64,000 bases of DNA from Malus domestica (GCF_042453785.1 NC_091671.1:37525001-37589000), one strand, 5' to 3'; numbered from the stretch's first letter, positions 49,918 to 61,770 are shown. Notes: generated by a model not told the origin, from the sequence alone. Program-made: numbers and translations.

Positions 49918-50275
49918 GGAGACAACAGCAATGGCAGGGACAATGGTGGTATTGGTGGAGGCTGCAATGGTGGTGGTGGTTGAGATGGTGGTGATGGTAG
50001 CAACAATGATGGAGGTGTGGTGGTGATGTTAATAGTGGGATGTGGTGGTTAGGGTGTAGAGGTAACAATGGTGCTAAGAGCGGTGGTTGCACTGGTGGTT
50101 GTGGTTGTGGTTGTGGTGGCAGTGGTGACAGTTGTGGTTATGGTGGTGGTGCTCGCAGTGGCGACAATAATGGTGGTAGTGGCGGTTGTGGTTGTGGTTG
50201 AGTGGTGGCGATTGCGGTTATGGTTGTGGTGGTGGCAACAACAGTGGTGGTAATGGCGTTGATGGTGTAAGGTTA
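49918..50275. repeat. GGT/GTT-rich minisatellite
   Basis: About 360 bp of degenerate (GGT)n/(GTGGTT)n. It creates long Val-rich or His-rich open frames on the two strands that are not genes. Confidence 0.85.
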
Positions 50276-50286
50276 ATGTTTGTAGT

Positions 50287-50575
50287 GGTAGGTCATAACG
50301 GTCACTTTATTCTCTAAGGGATAAAGCAGCTTTTAAAAACTGTTGTCTAGAGGTCATTACTTTTATGGTAGGTCGTAACGGTCACTTTATTCTCTAAGGG
50401 ATAAAGCAGCTTTTAAAAACTGTTGTAATGGTCACTTTATTCTCTAAGGGATAAAGCAGCTTTTAAAAACTATTGTCTATAAGTCATTACTTTTATGGTA
50501 GGTCGTAACGGTCACTTTATTCTCTAAGGGATAAAACAACTTTTAAAAACTGTTGTCTAAAGATCATTACTTTTA
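50287..50575. repeat. 80-bp tandem array, 3 full and 1 short unit
   Basis: Units start GGTAGGTC at 50287, 50367 and 50497. The second is followed by a partial unit, so the spacing is 80 and then 130. The core 'ggtcactttattctctaagg' is nearly invariant, pointing to recent amplification. Confidence 0.85.
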
Positions 50576-51592
50576 AAATAAGCAGGATTTTTACTTGTAC
50601 CAAACATTTTTTTACCACTTAAATTTAAAATGAAGCAGTTTTTGTTTTTTTTTTTTTTAACCAAACATTTTTTTTACCACTTAATTTTAAAATGAAGCAG
50701 CTAAAAAAAAAAGGCAATACCAAACGGGCCTAAATGCCGTCCTTTGCAATGCTTTGGTTGAGATTTTCTTAGGGTTTCCTGCCGTTTTCTCTAAAGCAAC
50801 CAATCAGGGCTTTTACCATTCAGTGGCTCTAGAATTTTCTTGGGTCATCTCAGAAGCTTTTTTATCAGGTATTTTTCTTCAATTTTTGCTCTGACATTCG
50901 TTTGGTAACCAAAATATCTGAGAAAAATAATCTCTTAAATTGAAGGCATAGAAAATTAAAGTAATTAAAAAGTTTTACCTTTTTGCGTTGTTTTCCTCTG
51001 GATAAAATACTATCTTTAATTTATGTTTTTATTTCAGATTGTATATTAGTTTCTAGTAAAATGCTGTCGTTGAGTATTATTTCCTCGTTGAATCTAATTG
51101 TTTCCATAAACAAAGTAATTTATTGTTAAATGGGAAATGTGAAAGTTTGATGAATTTTTTTAATTTCTAATAGATCTTCAGCGTACTAATGGGTTCGATG
51201 TCAAAGAATCAATCAAGAGATAAAGATAGGATCAGCGCATTGCCGGATGCGCTTCTTTCTCACATGCTTTCATTTCTTCCTACAAAATATGCTGTGAGGA
51301 CTAGCATTTTGTCTACCAGATAGAAAAACATATGGACTTCTGTTCCGTCTCTGGACTGGGACGGAGACTTTTCAGACTCTCAGCTGGTTTTTTTTCACTT
51401 GTGTTAATCAAGTATTTCTCTTCCATGACTCTTCGGACATTCAAAAGTTCCGTCTTTGTTGTTCTCGTGTTGAGGACTACTCTCGTATTAATGGTTGTAT
51501 TTGTTTTGTCATTAGGCATAATGTTGTGGAACTAGATCTTTGTGTTAAGTCAGATGTTGGCAATTGTGTACAAGCTGCCCCGAAGTCTATTA

Positions 51593-51965
51593 TGTTGGAA
51601 TATAAGTGTTTGTGTTAGTTAAATATATATTTTTGTTTGTTTAATGTGAGCCATTGGATTACATTCCAATTGGACAGCTGAGATGAAATCCCAGTTTTAA
51701 TGATGTGTTTTGTTTCTTGTAACTATCTCATAGGGTAGATTACATGAATGGTTGAGATTGAATTTGTAATAGAGAGTTTCTCTCTCCTCTTAAGGGTGTT
51801 ATCTCTTGTACATGCCTTGTGTGCTGAGTGTGAATGAAGTAGAAGAAAAGCATTAGCTCAGCTTGAATATTCTCTGTGAAATTTTCTGTGATTTTAGAAC
51901 CTCTTCATCTTCTAGTTCTTTTCGGTTTTGTTGAAAACAGAGATCATAGTCTTTGGATTCTAACA
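51593..51965 (+). repeat. 5' LTR of the copia element
   Basis: 373 bp, TGTTGGAATATAAG ... TCTAACA. By eye it differs from the 3' LTR by about nine substitutions and one 3-base indel. Confidence 0.93.
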
Positions 51966-52066
51966 TGGTATCAGAGCCAGGTTCAGTCGTTTAGCACTGG
52001 GCGATTGAATCTGTGAAGGAAACGAGTTGAAATTTGAAGTGATTACTTGCGAGATCTGTGTCTAAC

Positions 52067-55000
52067 ATGGCAGGGTCTGGAGGTGGTGAGCTGAGAGCGT
52101 CGATCTTCAACGGCGAGAATTATGAATTCTGGAGCATAAGGATGAAGACTATATTCAAATCTCATGGATTATGGGAGTTTGTGGAAAAAGGGATAGAGTG
52201 CTCAGATTTAAAGGGAGCTGATGAATCTGCTGAAAAGACGAAGGAGAAGGAGGGATCGAGTGATGCTGCATCTCTCTCGGAGAAGCTCATGAAAGATGCC
52301 AAGGCATTGAGGTTGATTCAAGGAGCTGTTTCCAATGAGATCTTCCATCGGATCTCTCACAAAGAAACCTCTAAAGGAGCTTGGGATATATTGATGCAAG
52401 AATTCCATGGTGACAAATAGGTTAGAAGTGTCAAATTACAAAGTCTTCGTAGAGAATTTGAATACACTAGAATGAGGGATGATGAGTCTTTGCCTGCTTA
52501 TCTTACAAAATTGTTTGATCTGATAAATCAAATGAGAAGTTATGGAGAAGAGTTGTCTAGAGAAAGATTGTGCAGAAAATGTTGATTAGTTTACCCTCGG
52601 TGTATGATCCTATATGCTCTGTAATTGAACACTCAAGGGATATAGATGTGATTGAGGTCCAAGAGGTGGTTGCCTCGTTGAAAAGTTTTGCACAGAGATT
52701 GGAGAGACATAGTGAGAATAAGACTGAGAGAGCATTTGCAAGTATTAGTGTAAACCCCAAACCTATTAATCCTTTTGGAAATTGATATCAGAAGAATTGG
52801 AAACCAAAGTTTAAAAGGTGGGATCAAAAGCCTGCTTACCAATCTGGGAAGCAAATTGTAGCTGCAAAAGGTGGTAGAAATCCTTGCAAGCACTGTGATA
52901 AGTATCATTATGAAGAATGTTTTCTTAAAGGCAAACCTAAGTGTCACTGTTGTGGGAAATTAGGACATATTGCAAAGGACTGCAACAATAAGAAAAATGT
53001 TCAGCAACTAAATTATGCAACTCAGGTCCCAACCATGTCCTATGTTAATAATGCAGTTGATAAGAAGTCCATGGAAGAGGTATGGTATGTGGATAGCGGC
53101 TGCAGTAACCATATGACTGGCAGAGAGGATGTGTTAGTTGATGTTGATAGAAGCATAACTGCAAAAGTAGAAATGGGAACAGGACAATTGATTGATGTTG
53201 TTGGAAAAGGTAGTTTAGTAGTTGACACTAAGATGGGAATGAGGTATATCAAAGAAGTAATGCTAGTCTTTGGTCTTAAGGAGAATTTACTCAGTGTAGG
53301 ATAGATGATGGAGCATGGATATTTTCTAATTTTTGGAGATAATAAGGCTGAGATTTATGATGACTACTCTCTCTCTAATCTGGTTGCTAAAGTGCCAATG
53401 AAAGGAAACAGAAGTTTTCCTTTGAAACTTCAAACAGATTTGCATTTTGCATTAAGAGCAAGTGTGAGTAATCAACCTTGATCTGGCATAGAAGAATGGG
53501 GCATCTGAATGTCAATAGTTTGAAGTTGCTACAGGAGAAAGAAATGGTGTTTGGATTGCCAGAAATCAAAAACACTAATGAAGTGTGTGGGGGGTGTATT
53601 CTTGGGAAACACTGCAGAGATTCTTTTCCAAGAGAATCAACAAATAGGGCTTCAGCTCCACTGGAATTGGTACACACAAATGTGTGTGGACAATGCAGAC
53701 TATAACAAAGGCAGGAAATAGGTACTTTCTCACTTTTATTGATGATTGTACGTGGATGTGTTGGGTCTACTTTCTGAGGTATAAATCTGAGGTGTTCAGT
53801 GTCTTTAAGAAGTTTAAGGCTACTGTTGAACTTCAAAGTGGATATAAGTTGAAGAAACTAAAAAGTGACAGAGGAGGAGAGTATACATCTTTGGAATTCA
53901 ACAAGTTTTGTGAAGAAATGGGAATGGAAAGACAGCTCACTGTGGCATATTCACCACAATAGAATGAAGTGGCTGAAAGGAAGAATCGGACCATTGTGGA
54001 AATGGCTAAATGTATGTTGGTTGAGAAGAAAATGCTACTGGAATTTTGGGCTGAAGCAGTTAACACTGCAATATATGTTCTAAACAGGTGTCCAACCAAA
54101 GCCTTGGTTAATAAAACTCCATTGGAAGCCTATAGTGGAAGGAAGCCAGGAGTTAAACATTTGAAGGTGTTTGGTTCTCTGTGTTATGCACATGTTCCAG
54201 AACAACAAAGACAGAAGTTTGATTTGTCTAGCACAAAATGTGTATTTCTGGGGTATGGAAGTTGTGAGAAAGGCTACAAACTGTATAAAATTAAATCTAG
54301 AAAATTTGTCATTTCTAGAGATGTAATATTCAATGAAGAAGCAAGTTGGGATTGGAGTACACAGAAGGAGTATTGTATTTCAGTTCCACTTACTGATATA
54401 CCTACATAGAAAGAAAAGAAGGCTGGTGAATCTGATTTGACTCAAACTGAGATTTCAGAAGATGATAATGTGATACCAAAAAATGTTGAAGAAATACATG
54501 TTGGAGATGGTGCTGCAAGACATAGTGAAAGCACAGGTCCACAGGATTATGATCACACTCCACTCAAATATAAGAGCATCACAGAAGTATATGAAAGGTG
54601 TAATCTGTGTATCATTGAACCTGAGACATTTGAAGAAGCTGTCAAGGATGAATCATGGCAGAAAGCAATGGAGAATGAAATTGCAATGATTGAGAAGAAT
54701 GATACTTAGGAGCTGGTTAGTAGGCCATCTGATAAGCCAATAATTGGTGTCAAATGGGTTTACAAAACCAAGTTGAATCTCGATGGCTCTGTGCAGAAAA
54801 AGAAAGCAAGACTGGTTGATAAAGGTTACTCCCAAAAGCCTGGAATAGACTTTAATGAAACCTTTACACCGGTTGCTAGATTTGACACAATCAAAGCACT
54901 TGTAGCATTAGCTGCACAAAAATGGTGGAGACTGTTTCAATTAGATGTGAAGTCAGCATTTCTGAATGGAATATTACATGAAGAGGTATATGTTGATCAA

Positions 55001-56170
55001 CCATCTGGATTTATGATTAAGAACAAGGAGGATAGAGTTTACAGACTCAAGAAGGCATTATATGGTCTTAAGCAAGCTCCAAGAGCTTGGTATGAAGAAA
55101 TAAACTCTTACTTCACTAAATATGGTTTTCAAAGAAGCCCTAGTGAAGCCACATTATTTGTGAAGATTGCAGAAAGTGGAATACTCATTGTTTCTCTATA
55201 TGTAGATGATATCATCTACACTGGAAGTTCACAAGAATTGATGATGGAGTTCAAAAGTGCAATGATGAGACAGTATGAGATGACTGATCTTGGGTTGTTA
55301 CATCATTTCTTGGGTTTAGGTGTGATACAAACTGATTCTTATATTTTCTTGCACCATAAGAAGTATGCACATACATTATTGGATAAGTTTGGCTTCAAAG
55401 ACTGTAAATCAGTTGCTACTCCTCTTGCAGTGAATGAGAAGCTATCTAAGATGGATGGAAGTGAACAAGCTGATGAAAGTCTATATAGACAAATAGTTGG
55501 GAGTTTGCTATATTTGATTGCAACAAGGCCAGATATTATGTTTGCAGCAAGTCTGTTAGCAAGATTTATGCATGGTCCTACCAGAAAACACATGGGAACT
55601 ACCAAGAGAGTACTTAGGTACATTCAAGGCACACTTGATTATGGTATAACATATGAGAAGGGAAAGGAAGCAATGCTTACTGGCTACTGTGACAGTGATT
55701 GGTCAGGAAGTGAGGATGACATGAAAAGCACATCATGATATGCATTTAATCTTGGCTCTGGTGTATTTTCTTGGGCATCAGTCAAGCAAAATAGTGTAGC
55801 ACTATCCACTGCAGAAGCTGAGTATGTTAGTGCAGCAAAGGCCACTGCACAAGCAATCTGGTTGAGATTTGTTCTCTCAAATTTTGGTGAAGAACAGGTT
55901 GAGCCTACAACTCTTCTATGTGATAATACATCTGTTATAGCCATAACCAAGAATCTTGTGCATCATCATAAGACAAGGCACATAAACAGACGGTTTCACT
56001 TCATTCGAGATGCATTACAAAATGGGGAGATTGATTTACTGTATTGCAAGACTGAGGAGCAAGCTGTAGATATATTTACCAAAGTATTGGCTAGAGATCG
56101 GTTTGAATATTTGAGAAAGAAACTTGGAATAATTTCAGCACAACACTTAGAAGGGAGTGTTGGAATATAA
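52067..56170 (+). pseudogene. Copia gag-pol, multiply interrupted
   Basis: Domains in copia order: gag from the ATG at 52067; zinc knuckle (CHCCGKLGHIAKDC, about 52945-52985); aspartic protease (WYVDSGCSNHMTG, about 53085); pre-integrase HRRMGHLN (about 53490); integrase (FLTFIDD, SDRGGEY, ERKNRT); reverse transcriptase (QLDVKSAFLNG about 54940, YVDDIIYTGS about 55200); RNase H (GYCDSDWSGS, HHHKTRHINRRFHF). Reading breaks: stops at 52418, 52784, 53302, 53960, 54407, 54707 and 55736, plus apparent frameshifts near 52560, 53478 and 53690. It cannot encode a working polyprotein; individual domains are well preserved, consistent with recent decay. Confidence 0.88.
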
Positions 56171-56533
56171 GTGTTTGTGCTAGTTAAATATATATTTCTG
56201 TTTGTTTAATGTGAGCCATTGGATTATTACATTCCAATTGGACAGCTGAGATGAAATCCCAGTTTTAATGATGTGTTTTGTTTCTTGTAACTATCTCATA
56301 GGGTAGATTATATGAATGGTTGAGATTGAATTTGTAATAGAGAGTTTCTCTCTCCTCTTAAGGGTGTTATCTCTTGCACATGCCTTGTGTGCTGAGTGTG
56401 AATGAAGTAGAAGAAAAGCATTAGCTCAGCTTGAATATTCTCTTTGAAATTTTCTGTGATTTTAGAACCTCTTCATCTTCCATTTCTTTTCAGTTTTGTT
56501 GAAAACAGAGATCATAGTCTTTGGATTCTAACG
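56158..56533 (+). repeat. 3' LTR of the copia element
   Basis: 376 bp, starting TGTTGGAATATAAG and ending TCTAACG, so the terminal CA has become CG. It carries an extra TTA relative to the 5' LTR. Confidence 0.93.
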
Positions 56534-57099
56534 TATTAATGTGCAATACACTGGCAGTTTTGAGGTTGAGCTCTAATTGCAATACCTATTCTTCTCCTAC
56601 ATCAGAGTGCTTCCCAAGTCTCAAGTTCTACAAAGTGTTTATCTTACTGCCCTGTCCTTGAAGACTTGACTATAGATGGGAATAATCTTCCTACATCGGC
56701 CCAAAACCCTAGTTTAAGCTTTTGAAGGGAATTTGCACTGTCAAGTATTTGTTTCTTGATTGGGCGTGTCTTTTCAAGGTAAGCATAGCCTCACTCTTGT
56801 TCTTTTACACTATGTTTGGTAGATAAGATACTAGGTTTGAGAAATGGGATGGATGACGAAGAGTTGGATAAGTTGATGATAAAGGTGGGTTACGGGGGAA
56901 CTAAAGGTAGCTGGGCACATTAACGGATGAAAAATTGTAAATAGGTTTTGAAATAAACGAATGAAAGAAAATGTAATGGAAGTTATGTAGGAAGATTTTC
57001 ATCTTTTATTCTAAAAAACAAAAGCGAATGAGGAAGAATTTTCGATTTACTTGATATACTAACTAAGAAAAAGTATATCAAATGTAAGAAGATTCAAAG

Positions 57100-58850
57100 G
57101 CTGACATCCTCCTCATCGCCTCATTTCCATTCTTAATAATTCTCTTGTTGTTTGGATTAAAAGTTAACTTTGGGCTCAAGAAAGGAGTTGGCCCAAAAGG
57201 AGGCCCGAAAGGGAAGATAGCCGAAGCCCAGTCGAAGCCCAGAAGGCAGGGAAATGCCCTTTCTGACCTGGTGCAGCTCATGAAGACCACTTGCTTACCT
57301 ACCCAAAGGCCAAGTGGTGTAGACTGATCAGCTACACAGCCCATAAAGCACTTTATGGTGGCATTACATGTAAAATAGCTGATGAGTCATCACCCTCAAA
57401 CCGCATTCGGGCAAAGCTGCTGCTACAGAAGCCCAAGCCGAGTTGTCTATATAAGAAGAAAGAAAATCCAGGATTAAGGACACTCAATCAAACAAACAAA
57501 TGCAAGCACAAACTCTGCTCAAAGCCAGATTTGCCTTCAAAACAAAGCTGTAGTCAGCCTTCATCCCTTTTGGGACAAACCTTCATCCCTCTCGGGATAA
57601 CCCTCTCTTCAACCCTTTGTAATAGCTCTGCTACCTTGTTCAACCTTGCTGTAGTATCGATTCATCTTTTGTAATCTCTCTCTCTCTACCCCTCTAAGCT
57701 TTCAGACCTTTGACAAAACTACAAAGATAGGAACCTGCAAGACGAACAACCTTACCCGATAAGGTTTAACCTTGCCCGACCTTCTTTGCTTTGGTTTTGT
57801 CTTTTCAATATGTTGTATACTTCCAGTTATATGCAAGTTATTTCTATCAACATGACTATTAAAAGGCTTTCTCAGTACTTGAATCCGATTTGAATATATC
57901 GTCAGTGTTCAAACCAGATCCAAGTCCTAAGCCCTCGGGCATGTAAATCTGATCAGTTAAAAGTCCTTGGCCTCAAGGCATAAAAAAGAACCTTATGTGG
58001 ACTTAACCTATCCACGACAGTCCTTGATAAACGAGAAGTCCGAAGTTACTTGGGGCGCAAGTAATCAACCTACCTTCTAGTTTTCTTTCTATTATATCAT
58101 GATTACCATAGAACGCTTGAGCATGGAATGAACTCTGATGGAAAGCCTCAAGGCCTACACCTAATGCCCCACAAAGGCATCCATTTGGATTCATTCCGTT
58201 CAGCGATCTAAAGAGTCTAAGTATAAGAATGAACTCTGATGGGAAGCCTCAAGGCCTACACCTAAGGCCCCACAAAGGCACCTATTTGGGTTCATTCTAC
58301 TTCTTGGATTCGGGTAATCAGAAGTATAATAGTTAGAAAACTCCTACAATCATGAGAACAAATATGATGTGTTCGAGCACTGGTTTAGTTATTTATGGGA
58401 AGCCTCAAGGCCTACACCTAAGGCCCCACAAAGGCACCTGTTATAACTAACACGGTTTCTTGGATACATACATATATACAACTAAAGCACGACAACCATT
58501 TTACATCTGCCATGCTAAAGATGGCAGTGGCACGCCTGAACACCTAAATGTTAACCTTGATTGTGAGCCTCAAGGCCTACACCTAAGGCCCCACAAAGGC
58601 ACCTCTCAAAGTTAACGTTGTCCTTCTCTTTCAGCCTTGCCCGACGAGACTTGCCCGACAACGCCCGATAGTGAAGCAGAAGCCCGACAGCAGCCCTCAA
58701 CCGGCACCAACCTCCAGGGGAGCTGTGCGCTCGTCGGCCAGGAAACATCCGCGACGGAAATTCCTGACGCGAACACTTGTTCTTTTGCTTTCATTGTAGT
58801 TAAGTACTGACTGAAAGCCCTATCTAAGCAGTGAAGAATAGATTATTTTG
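57100..58850. mobile_element. Unclassified retroelement-like repeat in the pseudogene intron
   Basis: GC-richer than its surroundings. An LTR-like stretch around 57440-57690 has a TATA-like CTATATAAG, a 'ctttgtaatagctctgct' segment and a CT-rich end. The phrase 'cttgcccga' recurs (57772, 58635, 58650). No protein domain is seen. It may be a non-autonomous LTR element; I cannot set boundaries. Confidence 0.4.
58143..58604. repeat. Four spaced copies of a 39-bp GC-rich block
   Basis: AGCCTCAAGGCCTACACCTA followed by AGGCCCCACAAAGGCAC occurs at about 58143, 58244, 58400 and 58565. The block is much better conserved than the spacers. The first two copies share flanks ('gaatgaactctgatggg' before, 'tttggrttcatt' after). 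Confidence 0.8.
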
Positions 58851-59739
58851 TGCGGTTGAATGAGTTTGATTTATTTTATGTGCTACATGAATCCCAAAAA
58901 TTAAATTCCTCAAACTGCATATAATATGAGAAAATTTGGTAATGTATGATTCTAATGTTATATACGGACAAGCATATATTGAATTTCTGTACTTGTTTAA
59001 CTTTCACGAAGGGCTTGGTTGTCCCCTCTTTTCCTAATTTGCGGCCATTGGAGGTGGTTTTTAGTGATGACCCATACTGGAAAGTGTTAGCTGCGTTTCT
59101 CCAGGGCTCAAGTAATCTGGAAGATATTGTCTTAGAAGATATAAGTAATATCTGTGTACACTTATCCTACACGCTGCCAAATGTAGCTTTTAAAGATTCT
59201 CGTTTCATACATTTGTTTAAATGGTTTTCAGAGAACCAAATGCGATGAAGACGATTCAGACCATAATCCCATAGACTTATATAAGCCACCCTGTTGCGTG
59301 CGGTCACACCTCAAGATCATATCCATTAGGGCATTCATGGGATGACGTGCTGATATTGGATTGGCAAAGTACTTGTTGAAATATGGTAAAGTTTTGAACA
59401 AGTTGACAATTTATACAGGTCTTCTGTTTACGGAAGAGAACTAGTTGTACAAGGAGTTTCTAATGTTCCAAAGGGCTTTGATGACTTGTCAAGTTGAAGT
59501 TTTCAAGATGCAACCTTAGGTTTTCCAGAGATTTGAGTTTTGAAGTTCAGCTTCCTGAGTTCAGAAGGATTAAGTTTAAAGCACTCATGTTCATATGCGT
59601 TTTTTGCAAGAATAAATCTCTTTACTTCTTAGATATCGAGGAAATTAGATTATGCAGATACATACATGATATATCTGAATCGGAAAATCTGTAAGGCTTT
59701 CAAATTAAAATTTACAGATGGGCATAAAATCTCTTTAGC

Positions 59740-60304
59740 TTAGTCATACGTAATTGAATCATATGCTGTTTCCTGCCATATAGAGTTGTACACATGCTCC
59801 TCTTCTATGCCAACTCCATTATAATAAACATGAGAATAATCACGAACCCATTCACAATGATCTTTTGGACAATTATCCATCTGATCATACTCACAAGAAT
59901 CCGCATACCAATTCATGCCATTACTTGGTGAGCAAGCCACCTGATCCATTTCAAACCATCCCAACGGATCGCAATCATCTGATGAAGGTGATCGTAAGCA
60001 ATCCTGACCGTCCAAGCCTCCTACGATGTTCCACAAGTTACTATCTTCCAAATCTTCGATGGTGATCCATTCAGTCTGTGTTACTCGAATCATTGCGGTC
60101 CATGGTTGTTTTGATTATTTCTGCCTCTAGAGATTGGATCACACTGTTTAATCTCTCCTCATCTCGATCTTCCTCCTGCCATTCTTCTAGCAACGACATG
60201 AGAATGGCACCGTTTGTTTCCATGCCTTTGTGAACTTCGAAAGCATATGCATTGTCGTCATTCATGCATGCAAAGTTTCTGATCAGTGTGGTGGAAGAAC
60301 CCAT
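59740..60304 (-). pseudogene. Small gene of unknown family, apparently frameshifted
   Basis: Two overlapping minus-strand frames. The first (60304-60071) encodes MGSSTTLIRNFACMNDDNAY and then an acidic helix ILMSLLEEWQEEDRDEERLN leading to SVIQSLEAEI. The second (60093-59740) encodes EWITIEDLEDSNLWNIVGG, an Asp/Cys/Trp-rich middle and an end YNSIWQETAYDS. The second frame matches the family member at the window's right edge (WYADSCEYD against WYMDDSCFDD, and WQET in both). The frames meet at 60071-60093 in a way that suggests a single-base indel in one original frame of about 185 residues. A TATA-like CTATATAA (minus strand) sits at 60451-60458. I do not recognise the family. It could also be a base error in the assembly. 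Confidence 0.55.
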
Positions 60305-60450
60305 TTTGCAGAAGAAATTTTTGTTCTCTTGAAGGAGAAAACAATTGAAGAAAATAGAGTTTTAAGGAAAAGCCAAGCTCAAGAAGTGAGATATTGGCCC
60401 TTAGAGATTTGTGTATTTGCTATATGATTCCCTCCAAGAGAGGTAGGACT

Positions 60451-60460
60451 TTATATAGGC
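60451..60460 (-). promoter_or_regulatory. TATA box of the small gene
   Basis: GCCTATATAA on the minus strand, about 150 bases upstream of the ATG at 60304. Confidence 0.5.
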
Positions 60461-60925
60461 ATATGACCACGAGCGACCTTTCATTGTGGACTGGCCAATC
60501 ATGTGCACATAAACAAATAGAAAAATGTTTTCTTATCTAACCATATGTTAATGTTGATATATCAACATATATATTTTTTTTTTTTTTTTTGAGAACTCCG
60601 GCAATAGGAAGAAATATGTGGTTCAAATTGACGACAACTTGAAAAACTTGGTAATACTATGTAGCATGTATATTAAAACTCATGTGTTATGTAACCACTA
60701 ATCAAATGAAGTCAATTTTATTTGAATATGTCAGTTATATTAACAGTTTAACAACACATTACGTAACATATTCACAAATAGACTATTATGAAGACATATA
60801 GAGGATTATGTAATGATGAAACATCCATGTTAAACAACAAACAACTTCACATTTCACCATTAAACAAATATCTCATTGTCGATTGTAAAGTATATCTAGC
60901 TTGCTTGCAAAGCAAGCTAAAATGC
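60461..60925. other. Upstream of the small gene
   Basis: AT-rich, with a T19-type run at about 60570-60590; nothing else seen. Confidence 0.4.
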
Positions 60926-60929
60926 TTGA

Positions 60930-61770
60930 GAAAGTTGAGGTTTCATCATAAAACCAATTGGCAAAATGGGGAGTAGTCCAATTTCTTATAAGCCCTTGCA
61001 AGGTTTTTCCTTTCACCAATTATGTGGGACTCTTTTAACTTTACATTCTCACAATCTCTCTCACGTGTGGCGAATTTTTAAGCCAAACACATGAGCAACA
61101 TGAACTAGGTGACGTGGAGCACGTGTGGTCGTTGGGCTTCACACGTGGGCCAACATGGCTCTAATACCATGAAGAAATTAGGGTTCCTCCATAAAACCAA
61201 TAGGCAATATGGGGAGCAACCCAATCTCTTATAAGCCCTTGCAAGGTTTTTCCTTTCACCAATGTGAGACTCTTTTACCTTCACATTCTCACATGTCCCC
61301 TCACATGTGACGAATTTTCAAGTCAAACATGTGGACAACATGAATTGGGTGATGTGGAGCACGTGCGGTTGTTGGGCTTCACACGTGGGCCAACCTGGCT
61401 CTGATACCATGAAGAAGTTGAGGTTCTGCCATATATAAAACCAATTGGCAATATGGAGAATAACCCAACTACTTATAAGCACATGCAAGGTACATCCTCT
61501 CATCAATGTGAAATTCAGTCTTAATATGCTCCCTCACGTGTGACGAATTTTCTAGCCTAACACGTTGACAACACAACTCAAGTGACATAGAACACGTGTT
61601 GTTGTTGGACTTCACACGTGGGAAAACATGGCTCTAATACCATGAAGAAAGTTGAGGTTCCACCATAGAACCAATTGGCAATATGACAAGTAGCACAATC
61701 TTTTATAAACTCTTGCAAGGTTTTTCCTTTCATTAATTTCAAACTTTTTTACTTTCACATTCTCACAAAA
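60930..61770. repeat. Tandem array, about 3.5 units of 233-240 bp
   Basis: The boundary phrase 'ggctctaataccatgaagaa' ends units at about 61175, 61415 and 61650. Each unit has 'aaaaccaattggcaatatgg', 'ataagcccttgcaaggtttt' and CACGTG-type cores ('cacgtgtgg', 'cacacgtggg'). Copies differ by scattered changes and small indels, so the array is not recent. No coding capacity. Confidence 0.8.

Larger units (their letters stand above)
49699..50732. mobile_element. Non-autonomous TIR element carrying tandem repeats
   Basis: The left end 'taagggcgagtttgggatt' and the complement of the right end 'taggcccgtttggtattg' form an imperfect inverted repeat, each followed by a T-rich stretch and a shared 'tgctt' region. 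The interior holds a GGT-rich minisatellite and an 80-bp tandem array. No transposase. Target duplication not identified. Confidence 0.55.
51588..56538 (+). mobile_element. Ty1/copia LTR retrotransposon, complete but dead
   Basis: The element proper is 51593-56533 with a 5-bp target duplication TATTA at 51588-51592 and 56534-56538. It has two LTRs, a primer binding site TGGTATCAGAGCCAGG (initiator-Met tRNA type) right after the 5' LTR at 51966, and a polypurine tract AAGGGAG just before the 3' LTR. It landed in exon 1 of an F-box gene in the same orientation. Size (4.94 kb) is standard for an autonomous copia. Confidence 0.93.
51190..59500 (+). pseudogene. F-box/LRR/FBD pseudogene split by a copia element
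   Basis: Pieces follow the exon plan of the intact gene at 1517-3219. Exon 1: 51190-51592 (F-box DRISALPDALLSHMLSFLP) and 56539-56778 (CFPSLKFYKVF, CPVLEDLTIDGN), ending in a donor-like AAG|gtaagc. Exon 2: 59012-59140 (LVVPSFPNLRPLEVVF, LQGSSNLEDIVLED), 43 codons against 44 in the intact gene. Last exon: about 59255-59460 (SHLKIISIRAF, AKYLLKYGKVLNKLTIYT). Lesions: TAG at 51321-51323 in place of the conserved Trp of the F-box, further frameshifts, the copia insertion at 51593, the exon 2 donor changed from GT to AT at 59141, and TGA in the FBD domain. Intron 1 has swollen with repeats (57.1-58.8 kb). Confidence 0.8.

Noticed and set aside
50068..50253. Long Val-rich and His-rich open frames
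   Set aside because: They are translations of the GGT minisatellite and its complement.
57145..57674. Possible genes in the repeat region
   Set aside because: Short open frames inside a GC-richer repeat, with no conserved domain; better explained as retroelement-derived DNA.
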